From NCBI RefSeq assembly GCF_028682475.1, contig NZ_JANHLE010000013.1, positions 62,001 to 126,000 of the forward strand: 64,000 nucleotides of DNA. Direction: 5' to 3'. A program made the translations under genes and the position numbers. Under the pieces are notes generated by a model. That model did no database searches. It was given only the letters and a program-made list of their open reading frames with translations, and was not told the origin of the DNA. The first letter of the stretch is position 1; each line of letters starts with the position of its first letter. Source of the stretch: Pseudomonas putida (GTDB taxonomy: Bacteria > Pseudomonadota > Gammaproteobacteria > Pseudomonadales > Pseudomonadaceae). Positions 35,493 to 45,971 of the stretch are shown here, in pieces.

Positions 35493-35541
35493 GGACCTGC
35501 GGCCAAAAGCCTTCCCCAAGTGCTTCGCAGGTTCTTTTTTA
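35493..35541 (+). terminator. Terminator after peroxiredoxin gene
   Basis: GGACCTGCG pairs with CGCAGGTTC (one G-U) around a 24-nt loop, followed by T6. The large loop makes it less certain than a compact hairpin. Confidence 0.65.
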
Positions 35542-35581
35542 TTCCAGCCGGCGATCCCGGCGTGACGGGACTGGTCAGTGA

Positions 35582-36568
<987 letters not shown>

Positions 36569-36592
36569 TCAAGCGGCGAGCGCTTTGCGCTC

Positions 36593-36619
36593 AATCGCTG
36601 GCAATGCCAGCTCCCACAG
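36593..36619. repeat. Single REP copy, GCTGGC type
   Basis: One arm of the ATCGCTGGCAATGCCAGCTCCCACA-like unit follows trxB. A partial TGTGGGA follows 6 bp later, so this may be the remnant of a pair. Confidence 0.75.
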
Positions 36620-36639
36620 GTTCACTGTGGGATGCAATA

Positions 36640-36668
36640 AAAAAACCGGCCTGATGGCCGGTTTTTTT
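36640..36668. terminator. Bidirectional terminator between trxB and nadC
   Basis: AAAAAACCGGCC-TGAT-GGCCGGTTTTTT has A-run and T-run on the two sides of an eight-base GC stem, so it can end both convergent transcripts. Confidence 0.94.
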
Positions 36669-36678
36669 ATGGGTGCTC

Positions 36679-37527
36679 TCAGAGGCTGAGGCGCATCGAC
36701 AGATCCACCGCCTTCACATCCTTGGTCATGGCGCCAATCGAGATGTAGTCCACGCCGGTCTCGGCGATCACCCGCAGTGTGCTTTCATTGACCCCGCCAC
36801 TGGCTTCGAGCTTGGCCTTGCCGGCGTTCAGGCGCACGGCTTCGCGCATGTCGTCCAGGCTCAGCTCGTCGAGCATGACGATGTCGGCGCCGGCCTCCAG
36901 CGCTTGCTTGAGTTCATCCAGGCTTTCCACTTCAACCTCCACCGGCTTGCCGGGGGCGATCTTGTGGGCGGCGTTGATGGCCTGGGCAATACCACCGCTG
37001 GCGGCAATGTGGTTTTCCTTGATCAGGAAGGCATCGAACAGGCCGATGCGGTGATTGTGGCAACCGCCGCAGGTAACCGCGTACTTCTGCGCCAGGCGCA
37101 GGCCCGGCAGGGTCTTGCGGGTGTCGAGCAGTTTGACCTGGGTGTCGGCGACCATGTCGGCAAGGAACTGCGCGCGAGTCGCCACGCCCGAAAGCATCTG
37201 CAGGAAATTCAGCGCACTGCGCTCGCCGGTCAGCAGCGAGCGTGCCGGGCCTTCAAGGTGAAACAACACCTGGTTGGCCTGCGCGCGCTGACCATCCTTG
37301 ACCTGCCAATGCACCGCCACCCGTGGATCAAGCTGACGGAACACGGCGTCGACCCAGGCGGTCCCGGCGATCACGCAATCATCGCGGGTAATGATGGTGG
37401 CCTGGGCCAGGCGCTCGGCCGGGATCAGTTGGGCGGTGATGTCGCCGCTGCCGATGTCTTCAAGCAGCGCACGGCGCACGTTGGCTTCGATTTCGGCGGT
37501 CAGGTCGGCGAGGCGTAAATTCGGCAT
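36679..37527 (-). CDS. nadC: Nicotinate-nucleotide (quinolinate) pyrophosphorylase NadC
   Basis: This 282-residue enzyme converts quinolinate and PRPP to nicotinate mononucleotide in NAD synthesis. Family motifs are visible: [27 protein letters not shown] (PRPP/quinolinate contact), [16 protein letters not shown], and [11 protein letters not shown] chose the ATG beginning MPNLRL, which has GGAG 7 nt upstream. It converges with trxB over a shared terminator and is divergent from ampD. Confidence 0.95.
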   Translation of the reverse strand: MPNLRLADLTAEIEANVRRALLEDIGSGDITAQLIPAERLAQATIITRDDCVIAGTAWVDAVFRQLDPRVAVHWQVKDGQRAQANQVLFHLEGPARSLLTGERSALNFLQMLSGVATRAQFLADMVADTQVKLLDTRKTLPGLRLAQKYAVTCGGCHNHRIGLFDAFLIKENHIAASGGIAQAINAAHKIAPGKPVEVEVESLDELKQALEAGADIVMLDELSLDDMREAVRLNAGKAKLEASGGVNESTLRVIAETGVDYISIGAMTKDVKAVDLSMRLSL

Positions 37528-37722
37528 GGCAGGCTCCACAAGCTAAGTGCTCGCGATTATAGGGCAGCCGGTGTTGGCGAGTGTCTTGATTTTGGCAAAT
37601 AATACGATATGTATTTTATCCGTGATCATGCCCGACCCGCTTGGCTGCCACACGTTTTAACGATGCATCCCGTCACGCCTCGGGGCATACTGGGGGCGTG
37701 CTCTTGTGCCTCAGGATCTTCT

Positions 37723-38289
37723 ATGCAACTGGACCGCGCTACAGGCTGGTTCGCCGGTATCACCCATTGCCCTTCACCGAACTTCAATGCCCGCGCCGAA
37801 GGTGAGGTTATCTCCCTGCTGGTCATTCACAACATCAGCCTGCCACCGGCGCAGTTTGCCACCGGCAAGGTCCAGGAGTTCTTCCAGAACCGCCTGGATC
37901 CCAACGAACACCCCTACTTCGAAGGGATCAAGCATTTGCGCGTGTCCGCGCATTTTCTGATCGAGCGTGACGGCAAGGTCACCCAGTTTGTCTCCTGTCT
38001 GGACCGTGCCTGGCATGCCGGGGTGTCCTGCTTTGCCGGGCGCGAGGCGTGCAACGACTTCTCCATCGGTATCGAGCTGGAAGGCACTGACGAGCTGCCT
38101 TTCACCGATGCTCAGTATCAGGCGCTGCAGGGCCTGACCCGGCAGATCCAGGCGGCCTGGCCGGCCATCGACGCGCAACGGATTCAAGGTCACAGCGATA
38201 TCGCCCCGGGGCGCAAGACCGACCCGGGCCCGGCTTTCGACTGGCCGCGCTACCGAGCGGCCCTCAAGGACAACGAGGACAGATCATGA
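37723..38289 (+). CDS. ampD: 1,6-anhydro-N-acetylmuramyl-L-alanine amidase AmpD
   Basis: This 188-residue cytosolic zinc amidase belongs to peptidoglycan recycling. It lowers the level of anhydro-muropeptides that activate AmpR/ampC. Zn ligands are recognisable: His36 in LLVIHNISL, the late His in GHSDIAPGRKTDPGPAF and its Asp. AGGA lies 7 nt before the chosen ATG. The stop overlaps ampE by ATGA. Loss of AmpD commonly gives beta-lactam resistance in Pseudomonas. The gene is intact here. Confidence 0.95.
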   Translation: MQLDRATGWFAGITHCPSPNFNARAEGEVISLLVIHNISLPPAQFATGKVQEFFQNRLDPNEHPYFEGIKHLRVSAHFLIERDGKVTQFVSCLDRAWHAGVSCFAGREACNDFSIGIELEGTDELPFTDAQYQALQGLTRQIQAAWPAIDAQRIQGHSDIAPGRKTDPGPAFDWPRYRAALKDNEDRS

Positions 38290-39119
38290 GTTTTCTGGTG
38301 TTGTTACTGGTGTTGTGGGTCGAGAAATTCTCGGCACTGCGCCAGCGACTGCAACGCGATGGTTTCTTTCTCACTGAACTGGCGCGCCTGGAGCGCAACG
38401 GCAAGGATCACCCGTGGTGGGTGTTGTCGATCCTGGTGTTGTTGCCAGTGGCCGTGCTGGCCTTGTTGCTGCAGGTGCTGGAGCCAGTTGCCTATGGCCT
38501 GCTGGCACTGCCGCTGCACCTGCTGGTGCTGATCTACAGCCTGGGGCGTGGTGATGTAAAAGCTTCCCTCGGGCCGTTTCGCGACGCCTGGCGACGGGGT
38601 GATGAACAGGCCGCGGTGCATGTCGCCGAGCGCGACCTGGATGTGACCGGCGACGATGCTTCAACGCTGCTCGAACGGGTTCAGGGGCACTTGCTGTGGC
38701 AAGCCTACCAAAGCTTCTTTGCGGTGATTTTCTGGTATGTGCTGCTGGGCCCGGCGGCGGCGCTGGCCTACCGCTTGCTCGCGCTGACTGCCGAACGTGC
38801 CCAGGCGCCAGCGCTGCGCGAGCGTGCCGGGCAATTGCGCCATGCCTTTGACTGGGCGCCGGTACGGGTACTGGGTGTGAGCTTTGCGCTGGTCGGCAAT
38901 TTTGTCGCGGTCAGCCGGGTGATGCTGCATGAGCTGCTGCACTGGAACATCACTGCGCTCAGGCTGATCGCCGCAGTCGGCCATGTTGCCGGAGAGATGC
39001 CCAAGGGTGCGCCAGCGGGCCCTGAAGGGTTGGTCGGGCTGGATTCGCTGTGGGAGCTGCTGCTGCGCTCCGCCGTGCTCTGGTATGCCTGTTTTGCCTT
39101 GTGGACGGTGTTGGGCTGA
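38286..39119 (+). CDS. ampE: AmpE, inner-membrane modulator coupled to ampD
   Basis: This 277-residue protein has an N-terminal membrane helix and at least three further hydrophobic segments (about residues 45-85, 140-170, 195-215). The start overlaps the ampD stop, so translation is coupled. The family is related by fold to CobD/CbiB. Its exact role in beta-lactamase induction is still unclear in the literature I know. Confidence 0.92.
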   Translation: MSFLVLLLVLWVEKFSALRQRLQRDGFFLTELARLERNGKDHPWWVLSILVLLPVAVLALLLQVLEPVAYGLLALPLHLLVLIYSLGRGDVKASLGPFRDAWRRGDEQAAVHVAERDLDVTGDDASTLLERVQGHLLWQAYQSFFAVIFWYVLLGPAAALAYRLLALTAERAQAPALRERAGQLRHAFDWAPVRVLGVSFALVGNFVAVSRVMLHELLHWNITALRLIAAVGHVAGEMPKGAPAGPEGLVGLDSLWELLLRSAVLWYACFALWTVLG

Positions 39120-39121
39120 TC

Positions 39122-39221
39122 CCCCCCCCGGTGGGAGCGGGCTTGCCCCGCGATGCGGTGTCACAGTGGGAATGCTATCGCGGGGCAAGCCCGCTCCCAC
39201 CGAAGACCCGCTCCCACCGGG
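39122..39221. repeat. C9 homopolymer plus REP pair and third partial REP
   Basis: A run of nine C residues (39121-39129) directly precedes a REP pair of the GCGGGCTTGCCCCGCGAT type (about 39129-39154 and 39178-39202). A third, partial copy ACCCGCTCCCACCGGG follows (39206-39221). It lies between ampE and a chemoreceptor gene. Confidence 0.85.
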
Positions 39222-39361
39222 TAACTGATCTCGGATCGCTAGTCTTTAACCTTAAGTTACAAAACCTCAATCCGATATGCGTTATACAGGTACTGGTGAT
39301 AATCATCAGTGGCCTAGTGCCATTGTGCGCGCAGAACAATAAGAATCGGAGGGGACTACCC

Positions 39362-41392
39362 GTGAAGAGCCTGTTGTATCCGGCCATCGCGCTGATGAAT
39401 CGGTTGAGCTTCGCAATGAAGTTCAGCCTGATAAGTATCCTGTTTTTCCTGCCCATGCTGGTGACCAACTTTTATCTGGTCCGCGATTCCTATGCGCAGT
39501 TTCATGCGACCCGGGTCGAGCTGCAGAGCCTTGGGCTGCTGGCAGACAGCCTGGCATTGCGTGGCGACCTGGAGACCCTGGGCAACCTGGTGCAGATCAA
39601 CGCCGTGCTGGGCCAGTCGGGTAAAGCCCAGGATGTCGAGGCGCAGATCGCCCGTCTTGAGCAGCAGGTGCTCAAACGCCTGGCGGGGCTGACTGCGGTG
39701 ATTGCCGATGAAGAGCAGGCCAGGGATTTTCATGCCAAGCGCGACGAAATGCTCAACCAGCTCAAGGCTGCCCTGGCAGAGTCGTCGCTGCTGAGCAAAG
39801 TGGCTTACCTGGACAAGCTGTTGGGTCAGTCCCAGGTGCTGAGCAAAATGATTGCCAGCCAGGCCGGACTCAGTCAGGACAGCGATCCGGTGATTCGCCA
39901 ACTCACCGAACTGATGACCACGGTGACTCCGGAAGTCACCCAGACCCTCGGCGAAGGCCGGACAATGGGCGCCTATTCCCTGGGCCAGGGATTTCTCAAT
40001 TCTGCGGTCAGCACCCGCTTCGAGGATTTGCTGCAGCGCCTGGACAAGCTTGCCGCCAATTACGCCCTCAGGGTTCAGGATGCCTTGGCCACCGAGCCCG
40101 GGGCGCAAGCGCGTCTGGGCAGCCTGGCCGCTACTAGCCAGGCGTCGTTGAAACAGGCCAGCGAGCTGTTCGAAGAACAGGTGGTGGTGGCCGAAACCCT
40201 CGATGCACCGTGGACGGCGTTCTACAAGCAGGTCAGTGATCTGATGGCGCAGACTTACGCACTCAACACCGCTACGGGCGAGTTTCTCGATCAGCAGTTG
40301 CAACAGCGTCTGGGCGAGCATCGTTTGCACATGATCCTGCTGGTGTCAGCGCTGGCAGGGGTGTTTTTGCTGATTGTCTACCTCTACAGCGGCTTCTACG
40401 CCTCGACCCGGCATACGCTGAAAAGCCTCGGTGCCGTCATGGACAAGGTGGCCGCCGGCGACATGACCGTGAACTTCCGCGCCAGCAGCCGTGATGAACT
40501 GGGTGAACTGGGCCAGGTGTTCAATGGCACCGTGCGGCGCATTCATGACCTGATCGAGCAGGTCGGCCACACCGTGGTCGAAGTCGAGCGCCAGGCGGAA
40601 CAGGTGCATGCCGTGTCGGCCCGCAGTAACCAGGCGGTCAGTGGCCAGCGCGGGCAGATCGAACAGGTCGCCACCGCCATGAACCAGATGTCGGCCACCG
40701 CCCAGGAAGTGGCGCGCAGTGCCGCAACAGCGGTCAACAGTGCCCACAGCGTCAATCAGGAAACCGTCAGCGGTCGCGGCCTGGTCGAATCCCAGCAAGG
40801 CAACATCGTGCGCCTGGCCGGCGAAATCGATCAGTCGGTGGTGGTGATCAACCAGTTGGCCAGCGACAGTCAGGCCATCAGCCGGGTGCTGGAAGTGATC
40901 AAGAGCATCGCCGAGCAGACCAATCTGCTTGCCCTCAATGCCGCCATCGAGGCGGCACGGGCCGGCGAGCAGGGACGCGGCTTTGCCGTGGTGGCTGACG
41001 AGGTCCGCACCCTGGCCAAGCGCACCCAGCACTCGACCGAAGAAATCGAACAGATGATTTCGCGCCTGCAGGGCGGTGTCGGTGCGGCGGTCAAGGCCAT
41101 GGACGCCAGTCACCAGGTGGCTGCCGGCACGGTCGGGCAGTCGCAGCAGGTGCAGCAGGCGCTGGAGAACATTCTCGGCGCGGTCGGCAGTATCGTTAAC
41201 CAGAACCAGCAGATTGCCGCGGCCGTGGAGCAACAGACGGCGGTTGCGCATGACATCGACCGGAACATCGTCGAGATCAATCGCGCAGCCGAACACACCA
41301 CCCAGGGTGCTCACCAGACGGAAGATGCCAGCCGCCAGCTGTCCGCCCAGGTGATGGAGCTCAAGCGCCTGATCGGCGCGTTCAGGGTCTGA
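39362..41392 (+). CDS. Methyl-accepting chemotaxis protein with large periplasmic ligand domain
   Basis: This 676-residue chemoreceptor starts at GTG 39362, with GGAGGGG upstream. TM1 is at residues about 21-41. The periplasmic helical domain is about 280 residues long (42-323), large for the family. TM2 is at about 324-346, followed by HAMP and a full signalling domain. The conserved hairpin tip reads [20 protein letters not shown]. Its ligand is unknown. The long helical domain suggests a helical bimodular or related sensor type, but I could not classify it. It has no cheA/cheW neighbours, as is usual for dispersed Pseudomonas receptors. Confidence 0.92.
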   Translation: MKSLLYPAIALMNRLSFAMKFSLISILFFLPMLVTNFYLVRDSYAQFHATRVELQSLGLLADSLALRGDLETLGNLVQINAVLGQSGKAQDVEAQIARLEQQVLKRLAGLTAVIADEEQARDFHAKRDEMLNQLKAALAESSLLSKVAYLDKLLGQSQVLSKMIASQAGLSQDSDPVIRQLTELMTTVTPEVTQTLGEGRTMGAYSLGQGFLNSAVSTRFEDLLQRLDKLAANYALRVQDALATEPGAQARLGSLAATSQASLKQASELFEEQVVVAETLDAPWTAFYKQVSDLMAQTYALNTATGEFLDQQLQQRLGEHRLHMILLVSALAGVFLLIVYLYSGFYASTRHTLKSLGAVMDKVAAGDMTVNFRASSRDELGELGQVFNGTVRRIHDLIEQVGHTVVEVERQAEQVHAVSARSNQAVSGQRGQIEQVATAMNQMSATAQEVARSAATAVNSAHSVNQETVSGRGLVESQQGNIVRLAGEIDQSVVVINQLASDSQAISRVLEVIKSIAEQTNLLALNAAIEAARAGEQGRGFAVVADEVRTLAKRTQHSTEEIEQMISRLQGGVGAAVKAMDASHQVAAGTVGQSQQVQQALENILGAVGSIVNQNQQIAAAVEQQTAVAHDIDRNIVEINRAAEHTTQGAHQTEDASRQLSAQVMELKRLIGAFRV

Positions 41393-41562
41393 GATCTGCG
41401 GTTGCTGATCTTTTCCACGCTGTGACAAAGTAGCGCCCTGAAGGATTCCAGGGAGCCGGATGTGTCGGCAACGCTGCGGGTGTAGTCTCACCCTCACAGC
41501 AACGGAACCTCGAGTCCCCGCGATTCGGCTCCCTCAGCACATTCACTGACGAGGTACAGACA

Positions 41563-42777
41563 TTGGCCATCATCCACCCTAAAGTTCGCGGTTTTATCTG
41601 CACCACTACGCATCCGACCGGCTGCGAGCTGAACGTACGTGATCAGATCGAAGCCACCCGCAAGCAGGGCGTGCGCAAGGATGGTCCGAAGAAGGTCCTG
41701 GTGATCGGTGCCTCCAGCGGCTACGGCCTGGCGGCGCGCATCACCGCAGCGTTCGGCTTCGGTGCCGACACCCTGGGTGTGTTCTTCGAAAAGCCGGGTA
41801 CCGAGACCAAGCCAGGCACCGCCGGCTGGTACAACGCCGCAGCGTTCGACAAGTTCGCCAAGGCCGAAGGCCTGTACAGCAAGTCGATCAACGGCGACGC
41901 CTTCTCCGATGAAGCGCGGGCCAAGGTCATCGAGCTGATCAAGAACGAAATGGGCGGCCAGGTCGATCTGGTGATCTACTCCCTGGCCTCGCCAGTGCGC
42001 AAGCTGCCTGCCTCGGCCGGTGAGCGCGCGGGCGAACTGGTACGCTCGGCCCTCAAGCCAATCGGCCAGCCGTACAAGTCGACCGCCATCGACACCAACA
42101 AGGACACCATCATCGAGGCGTCGATCGAGCCTGCCAGCGAGCAGGAAATCGCCGACACCGTGACCGTCATGGGTGGCCAGGACTGGGAACTGTGGATCGA
42201 TGCCCTGAACGCCGCCGGCGTGCTGGCGCCACAGGCCCGCACCGTGGCCTTCAGCTACATCGGCACCGAGATCACCTGGCCGATCTACTGGCACGGCGCC
42301 CTGGGCAAGGCCAAGCAGGATCTGGACGAGACCGCCCAGCGCCTGAGCAAAAAAGTCGGCGGTAGCGCCAACGTCGCCGTGCTCAAGTCGGTGGTCACCC
42401 AGGCCAGCTCGGCCATTCCAGTCATGCCGCTGTACCTGTCGATGGTCTTCAAGATCATGCAGGAGAAGGGCGTTCACGAAGGTACCCAGGACCAACTCGA
42501 CCGCATGTTCCGTGACCGCATGTACCGTGCTGACGGTGCTCCGGCGCAGCTGGACGAGAAAGGCCGCCTGCGCCTGGACGACTGGGAACTGCGCGACGAC
42601 GTGCAGGATGCCTGCAAGGCCATGTGGCCGCAGGTCACCACCGAGAACCTGTTTGAAATGACCGACTACGCCGGTTACAAGAAGCAGTTCCTCAACCTGT
42701 TCGGTTTCGAGCGTGCGGACGTCGACTACGACGCCGACGTCGCCACCGACGTGAAGTTTGACTGCATCGAGCTGTAA
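41563..42777 (+). CDS. fabV: Enoyl-ACP reductase FabV, NADH-dependent
   Basis: This 404-residue enzyme catalyses the last reduction step of fatty-acid elongation. It starts at TTG 41563, with GAGG 8 nt upstream. The NADH-binding GASSGYGLA motif is near residue 49. The catalytic Y-x8-K is present as [10 protein letters not shown] (near residue 235). FabV enzymes are insensitive to triclosan, unlike FabI. The length and start match other Pseudomonas FabV proteins. Confidence 0.96.
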   Translation: MAIIHPKVRGFICTTTHPTGCELNVRDQIEATRKQGVRKDGPKKVLVIGASSGYGLAARITAAFGFGADTLGVFFEKPGTETKPGTAGWYNAAAFDKFAKAEGLYSKSINGDAFSDEARAKVIELIKNEMGGQVDLVIYSLASPVRKLPASAGERAGELVRSALKPIGQPYKSTAIDTNKDTIIEASIEPASEQEIADTVTVMGGQDWELWIDALNAAGVLAPQARTVAFSYIGTEITWPIYWHGALGKAKQDLDETAQRLSKKVGGSANVAVLKSVVTQASSAIPVMPLYLSMVFKIMQEKGVHEGTQDQLDRMFRDRMYRADGAPAQLDEKGRLRLDDWELRDDVQDACKAMWPQVTTENLFEMTDYAGYKKQFLNLFGFERADVDYDADVATDVKFDCIEL

Positions 42778-42837
42778 CCCAGCCCTCGTCGCCACCTCTG
42801 GGTTCGCTCAGGGGGGGCGACTGATTGAGGTTCCCCT

Positions 42838-43785
42838 ATGAGCAGCCTCGAAACATTTCCTCCTCTGCCAGCCGCCAGCAACACCGCACAGGCATTTTGT
42901 GAACGTGCAGGCGATGGTTATCCCCTTGGCGGCTTTTGTTGGCGCCACCCGCTGCCGGACAGCACGCGCCCGGTGGTGATCATCAACGCGGCCACTTCGG
43001 TGCGCTGCAGCTATTACGCCCGCTTTGCCCAGTACCTGTTCAGCCACGGCTTCGATGTCATGACCTATGACTATCGCGGCATCGGTGAGTCGCGCCCGGC
43101 GTCCATGCGTCACTTCCAGGCGTCCTGGACCGACTGGGGCAGATTGGACTTCGAGGCGATGCTGCAGCGTGCTGGCCGGGAATTTCCGGGGCAACCGGTC
43201 GATGTCGTCGGTCACAGCTTTGGTGGTTGTGCGGCGGGATTGGCGGCGTCGTCCGTGCAAGTACGCAGGCTGGTCACGGTGGGGGCGCAGTTTGCCTACT
43301 GGCGTGATTACGCCGCGGACAGCCGTTGGCAGCTGTTCGGTAAGTGGCACGTGTTGATGCCGCTGCTGACTCGCGTATTTGGCTATTTCCCCGGCAAGCG
43401 CCTGGGTTGGCTGGAAGACACGCCGGCCGGGGTGGTGAAGGACTGGAGCACGCTGACGGCGGCTTACGAGCTGCGCCCCAGCGGCAAGGCACTGGATGAT
43501 TTGCCGTTTGCTCAGGTGACAGCACAGACGCTGGCGATCAGTCTGACCGACGATCCCTTTGGCACGGTCGCGGCGATCGAGCGGCTACTGGGTTACTTCA
43601 GGTCCAGCCCGCGTAGCCATTTGCGCATTGCACCTGGCGATATCGACGAAGTGCAGATCGGCCATTTCGCCTTTTTCCACAATCGCTTTCAAACTCGGCT
43701 CTGGCCAATTGCCCTGCAATGGTTGCAGCAGGGGCAACTGGCCGAAGGTACGCCGGGACGCTTGATTACGCCTGACGAGCCTTGA
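42838..43785 (+). CDS. Alpha/beta-hydrolase (serine hydrolase, S33-like)
   Basis: This 315-residue soluble hydrolase has the nucleophile elbow GHSFGG (Ser near residue 129), an early oxyanion region (VVIINAATSV) and a Tyr-Asp-Tyr-Arg-Gly-Ile-Gly sequence typical of esterase/lipase-like proteins (YDYRGIGESR). A late His in QIGHFAFF completes the likely triad. Its substrate is unknown. The 3' end overlaps the convergent HopJ-family gene by 20 bp. A hairpin (42788-42821) of uncertain role lies between fabV and this gene. Confidence 0.85.
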   Translation: MSSLETFPPLPAASNTAQAFCERAGDGYPLGGFCWRHPLPDSTRPVVIINAATSVRCSYYARFAQYLFSHGFDVMTYDYRGIGESRPASMRHFQASWTDWGRLDFEAMLQRAGREFPGQPVDVVGHSFGGCAAGLAASSVQVRRLVTVGAQFAYWRDYAADSRWQLFGKWHVLMPLLTRVFGYFPGKRLGWLEDTPAGVVKDWSTLTAAYELRPSGKALDDLPFAQVTAQTLAISLTDDPFGTVAAIERLLGYFRSSPRSHLRIAPGDIDEVQIGHFAFFHNRFQTRLWPIALQWLQQGQLAEGTPGRLITPDEP

Positions 43786-44110
43786 GCGGCTGGGCGGAGA
43801 ACTTCACCCCGGCCAGGCCATGCTTGATCAGCGCGCGGATATTGCCGTGGTCGCTGCCTTCTGGGGTGGCCAGTACCGAGCGGTAGTGTTCGCCGAAGGC
43901 CAGCAGCGCTTCTTCATCGCTCAGGCCTTCAAGCAGGGCCAGGCCCAGGGTCTTGCACGAACCTTCGTTCTGCCCGGCGGCGTTTTCCACGCCACCGTTG
44001 TTGAACGCTTGCGGTTGGTAATCGTAGTTCGCAGCGATGAACGCCAGGGTGTCGGCGAATTGATGCTCACCGGACTTCAGGCTGCTGCGCAGGGTGTTCA
44101 GATCAGTCAT
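43766..44110 (-). CDS. HopJ-type family protein
   Basis: This 114-residue small acidic protein matches the family named after the type III effector HopJ (e.g. FADTLAFIAANYDYQPQAF and NEGSCKTLGLALLEGLS). No type III secretion genes are nearby, and the family is common in non-pathogens. A housekeeping role is more likely than an effector role. It is encoded 8 nt overlapped with DUF1244 on the same strand and overlaps the convergent hydrolase at its 3' end. Confidence 0.9.
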   Translation of the reverse strand: MTDLNTLRSSLKSGEHQFADTLAFIAANYDYQPQAFNNGGVENAAGQNEGSCKTLGLALLEGLSDEEALLAFGEHYRSVLATPEGSDHGNIRALIKHGLAGVKFSAQPLKARQA

Positions 44111-44399
44111 TGGGCTTTCCTTTGGCGAACGCCGCTTGCTGTTCGGCGCTGGCTTCTTTCTGGTATTGGGCTTTCCACTCGGTGTAAGGCATGCCGTAGA
44201 CCACTTCGCGGGCCTCGTCCATGCTCAGCTCGATCTGACGCTCGTCGGCCGCAGCCTTGTACCACTTGGACAGGCAGTTGCGGCAGAAGCCGGAAAGGTT
44301 CATCAGGTCGATGTTCTGCACATCCTTGCGGCTGTCCAGGTGAGCCACCAGGCGGCGGAAGGCCGCGGCTTCGAGCTCGAGTTTCTGTTGGTCGTTCAT
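44103..44399 (-). CDS. DUF1244 family protein
   Basis: This 98-residue cytosolic protein has a conserved helical core with the CRNCLSKWY signature: two Cys, then Lys-Trp. The family is widespread in proteobacteria and uncharacterised. The stop overlaps the HopJ-family start by 8 nt, so the two are translationally coupled. It follows folM on the same strand. Confidence 0.92.
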   Translation of the reverse strand: MNDQQKLELEAAAFRRLVAHLDSRKDVQNIDLMNLSGFCRNCLSKWYKAAADERQIELSMDEAREVVYGMPYTEWKAQYQKEASAEQQAAFAKGKPND

Positions 44400-44423
44400 G
44401 GTCGTTCTCGTGACAAGGACAAT

Positions 44424-45122
44424 TCAGTCTACCGCGATGCGGTTTTTCAGGTGGCGGCCACCGTTGATGACCACGTTGCTGCCGGTGCTGTACTGGCTGT
44501 CGAGGAGGAACTGCACCGCCTCGATCAGCGGTTGAGCGCCGGGCTCGAATTCCAGCAAGGCCTTCTTCAGGGTTTGCTGCCGATAGGCTTCGTCGCTGTT
44601 TTCCTTGAGGATCAGCAGCCCCGGCAGGATTGCGTTGACCCTGACCACCGGCGCGTATTTTTCCGCGAAAGACAGCACCATGTTCTGCAGCGCGGCCTTG
44701 GTGGCGGCATAGCCGATATGACTCTTGCTGCCGCGCGAGGAGGTCTCGTCGCAGATGTGGATGATATCGGCCTTGGCCATTTTCAGCAGTTGCTCGCCCA
44801 GCGCCAAGTTCAGGTGATAGGGCGCTTCGACATGCAGCTTGAACATGGTGTTGAGGTTGGCCAGATCGTCATCGAGCCACAACGAAGCGTTGTGGATGAT
44901 TGCCCGCAGGCCGTCATAGTTGCTCTTGAGGTGCTCGATCAAGGCCTGGCGGTCTTCTTCGCGGCACAGGTCGGCCTGGAACTGGATGATGTTCGGGTGC
45001 GCAGCCTCAGGGCTTTTGCTACGGCTGGCGCTGACCACGGTATGGCCGGCCTGCGCCAGGTTCAGGGCCAACGCCAGTCCGACTCGCTGGCTGGCTCCGG
45101 TGACAAGAATTGGGCTGTTCAT
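44424..45122 (-). CDS. folM: Dihydromonapterin reductase FolM-like SDR
   Basis: This 232-residue SDR has an NADPH motif GASQRVG near the N terminus, the NAS (in place of NAG) motif IIHNASLW, and catalytic Tyr-x3-Lys as YAATKAAL. It belongs to the FolM group, which reduces dihydromonapterin to tetrahydromonapterin, the cofactor of phenylalanine hydroxylase in Pseudomonas. I chose ATG 45122; a TTG five codons upstream is an alternative. It is grouped with DUF1244 and HopJ-family genes. Confidence 0.88.
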   Translation of the reverse strand: MNSPILVTGASQRVGLALALNLAQAGHTVVSASRSKSPEAAHPNIIQFQADLCREEDRQALIEHLKSNYDGLRAIIHNASLWLDDDLANLNTMFKLHVEAPYHLNLALGEQLLKMAKADIIHICDETSSRGSKSHIGYAATKAALQNMVLSFAEKYAPVVRVNAILPGLLILKENSDEAYRQQTLKKALLEFEPGAQPLIEAVQFLLDSQYSTGSNVVINGGRHLKNRIAVD

Positions 45123-45177
45123 GGTGGGGGCAGTCAACTTTTACAGGTTCGCTTGGATAACCCCCAGCATACCCGAA

Positions 45178-45747
45178 CTAGGCCGGGTTGCGCGCACCCT
45201 GCGGCCCACAGCCGCGCGTCGGGGCATTGAGCCAGTTGGCCAGCAAGCGGGTCGACAGCGGAATGAAGCAATACACCATCATCGGCGTCAGCCCCAGGGT
45301 GCTGAGAAGGATCCGTGGCACCAGGTCGAGGGCACTGAGCCAGTGGCCGAACAGCAGGTTGAACAACAGCGAGACCGGAAAGAACGCCAGCCAGATTGCC
45401 ACGGCTTGTTTCCAGCGCGGCGGACGATGCACCGGATTGCTGCCGAACCAGCCGTCCAGGCCGCTGGCGCGCAGCTCTTGCGGTTGCTCGAACAGGCCGT
45501 TGCCACGATCCAGCCAGGCCCTGCGCGAGGCCGAGTGCTCCCAGGCCTGCATGGTCTGCTCGCTGGTGAAGCGGAAGATGATCTGAAACTCGTCACCCTG
45601 CGGCGGTGGCGCAAGGACGCCGGAGCCCAGGTAGCCGGTGAAGTCGGTGGCCAGTTGTTCGCCTTCGTGCAGCCAGCTCATCAGATCCTGATAACGGCCT
45701 TGGGCGACACGGCGCGTCACCATCAAGGTAACGGGTGGGGTAGACAT
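45178..45747 (-). CDS. Antibiotic-biosynthesis-monooxygenase-fold protein with C-terminal membrane helices
   Basis: This 189-residue protein has an N-terminal ABM ferredoxin-like domain (about residues 5-95, FQIIFRFTSEQTMQAWEHS). Two hydrophobic helices follow (about 115-135 and 150-170). AGGAG lies 8 nt before the ATG. ABM proteins are often heme- or quinone-related oxygenases, but many are of unknown role. In P. putida, I recall a similar protein near the LOV gene. It is divergent from the LitR-type regulator gene, so the shared region may hold its operator. Confidence 0.85.
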   Translation of the reverse strand: MSTPPVTLMVTRRVAQGRYQDLMSWLHEGEQLATDFTGYLGSGVLAPPPQGDEFQIIFRFTSEQTMQAWEHSASRRAWLDRGNGLFEQPQELRASGLDGWFGSNPVHRPPRWKQAVAIWLAFFPVSLLFNLLFGHWLSALDLVPRILLSTLGLTPMMVYCFIPLSTRLLANWLNAPTRGCGPQGARNPA

Positions 45748-45862
45748 TGTGTATCTCCTGGCAACTGGGCGTGGCGGGTGGCCGGCCCATGGCATGCGTC
45801 CGGGGTGGTGGACGGCATCTGCTTGCATGCAAAAAGCGGGCACGGATTATTCCTGAAATAAC

Positions 45863-45874
45863 CTGACTCGTCAG
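45863..45874. promoter_or_regulatory. Perfect inverted repeat in ABM/LitR divergent region
   Basis: CTGAC-TC-GTCAG is a perfect palindrome located 98 bp upstream of the LitR-type start and 116 bp upstream of the ABM start. It may be an operator for the MerR-type regulator. MerR-family sites are often such short dyads, though the usual spacing is longer. Confidence 0.4.
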
Positions 45875-45971
45875 TGCTGAGGCGTTGCCAGCCCGAACAA
45901 ATGCCAATGGTCGCTACCTACTGCGCGGAGTAGAATGGCCGTCATCCCTCAAGAATCGTGGTTTTCCGGCA

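Noticed and set aside
42788..42821. Terminator after fabV
   Set aside because: The hairpin is stable but lacks a T-run; its role is unclear, so it was not listed as a terminator.
43766..44110. Type III effector function for the HopJ-family gene
   Set aside because: No secretion, chaperone or hrp-box signals nearby, and the family is common in non-pathogens. The name is historical.
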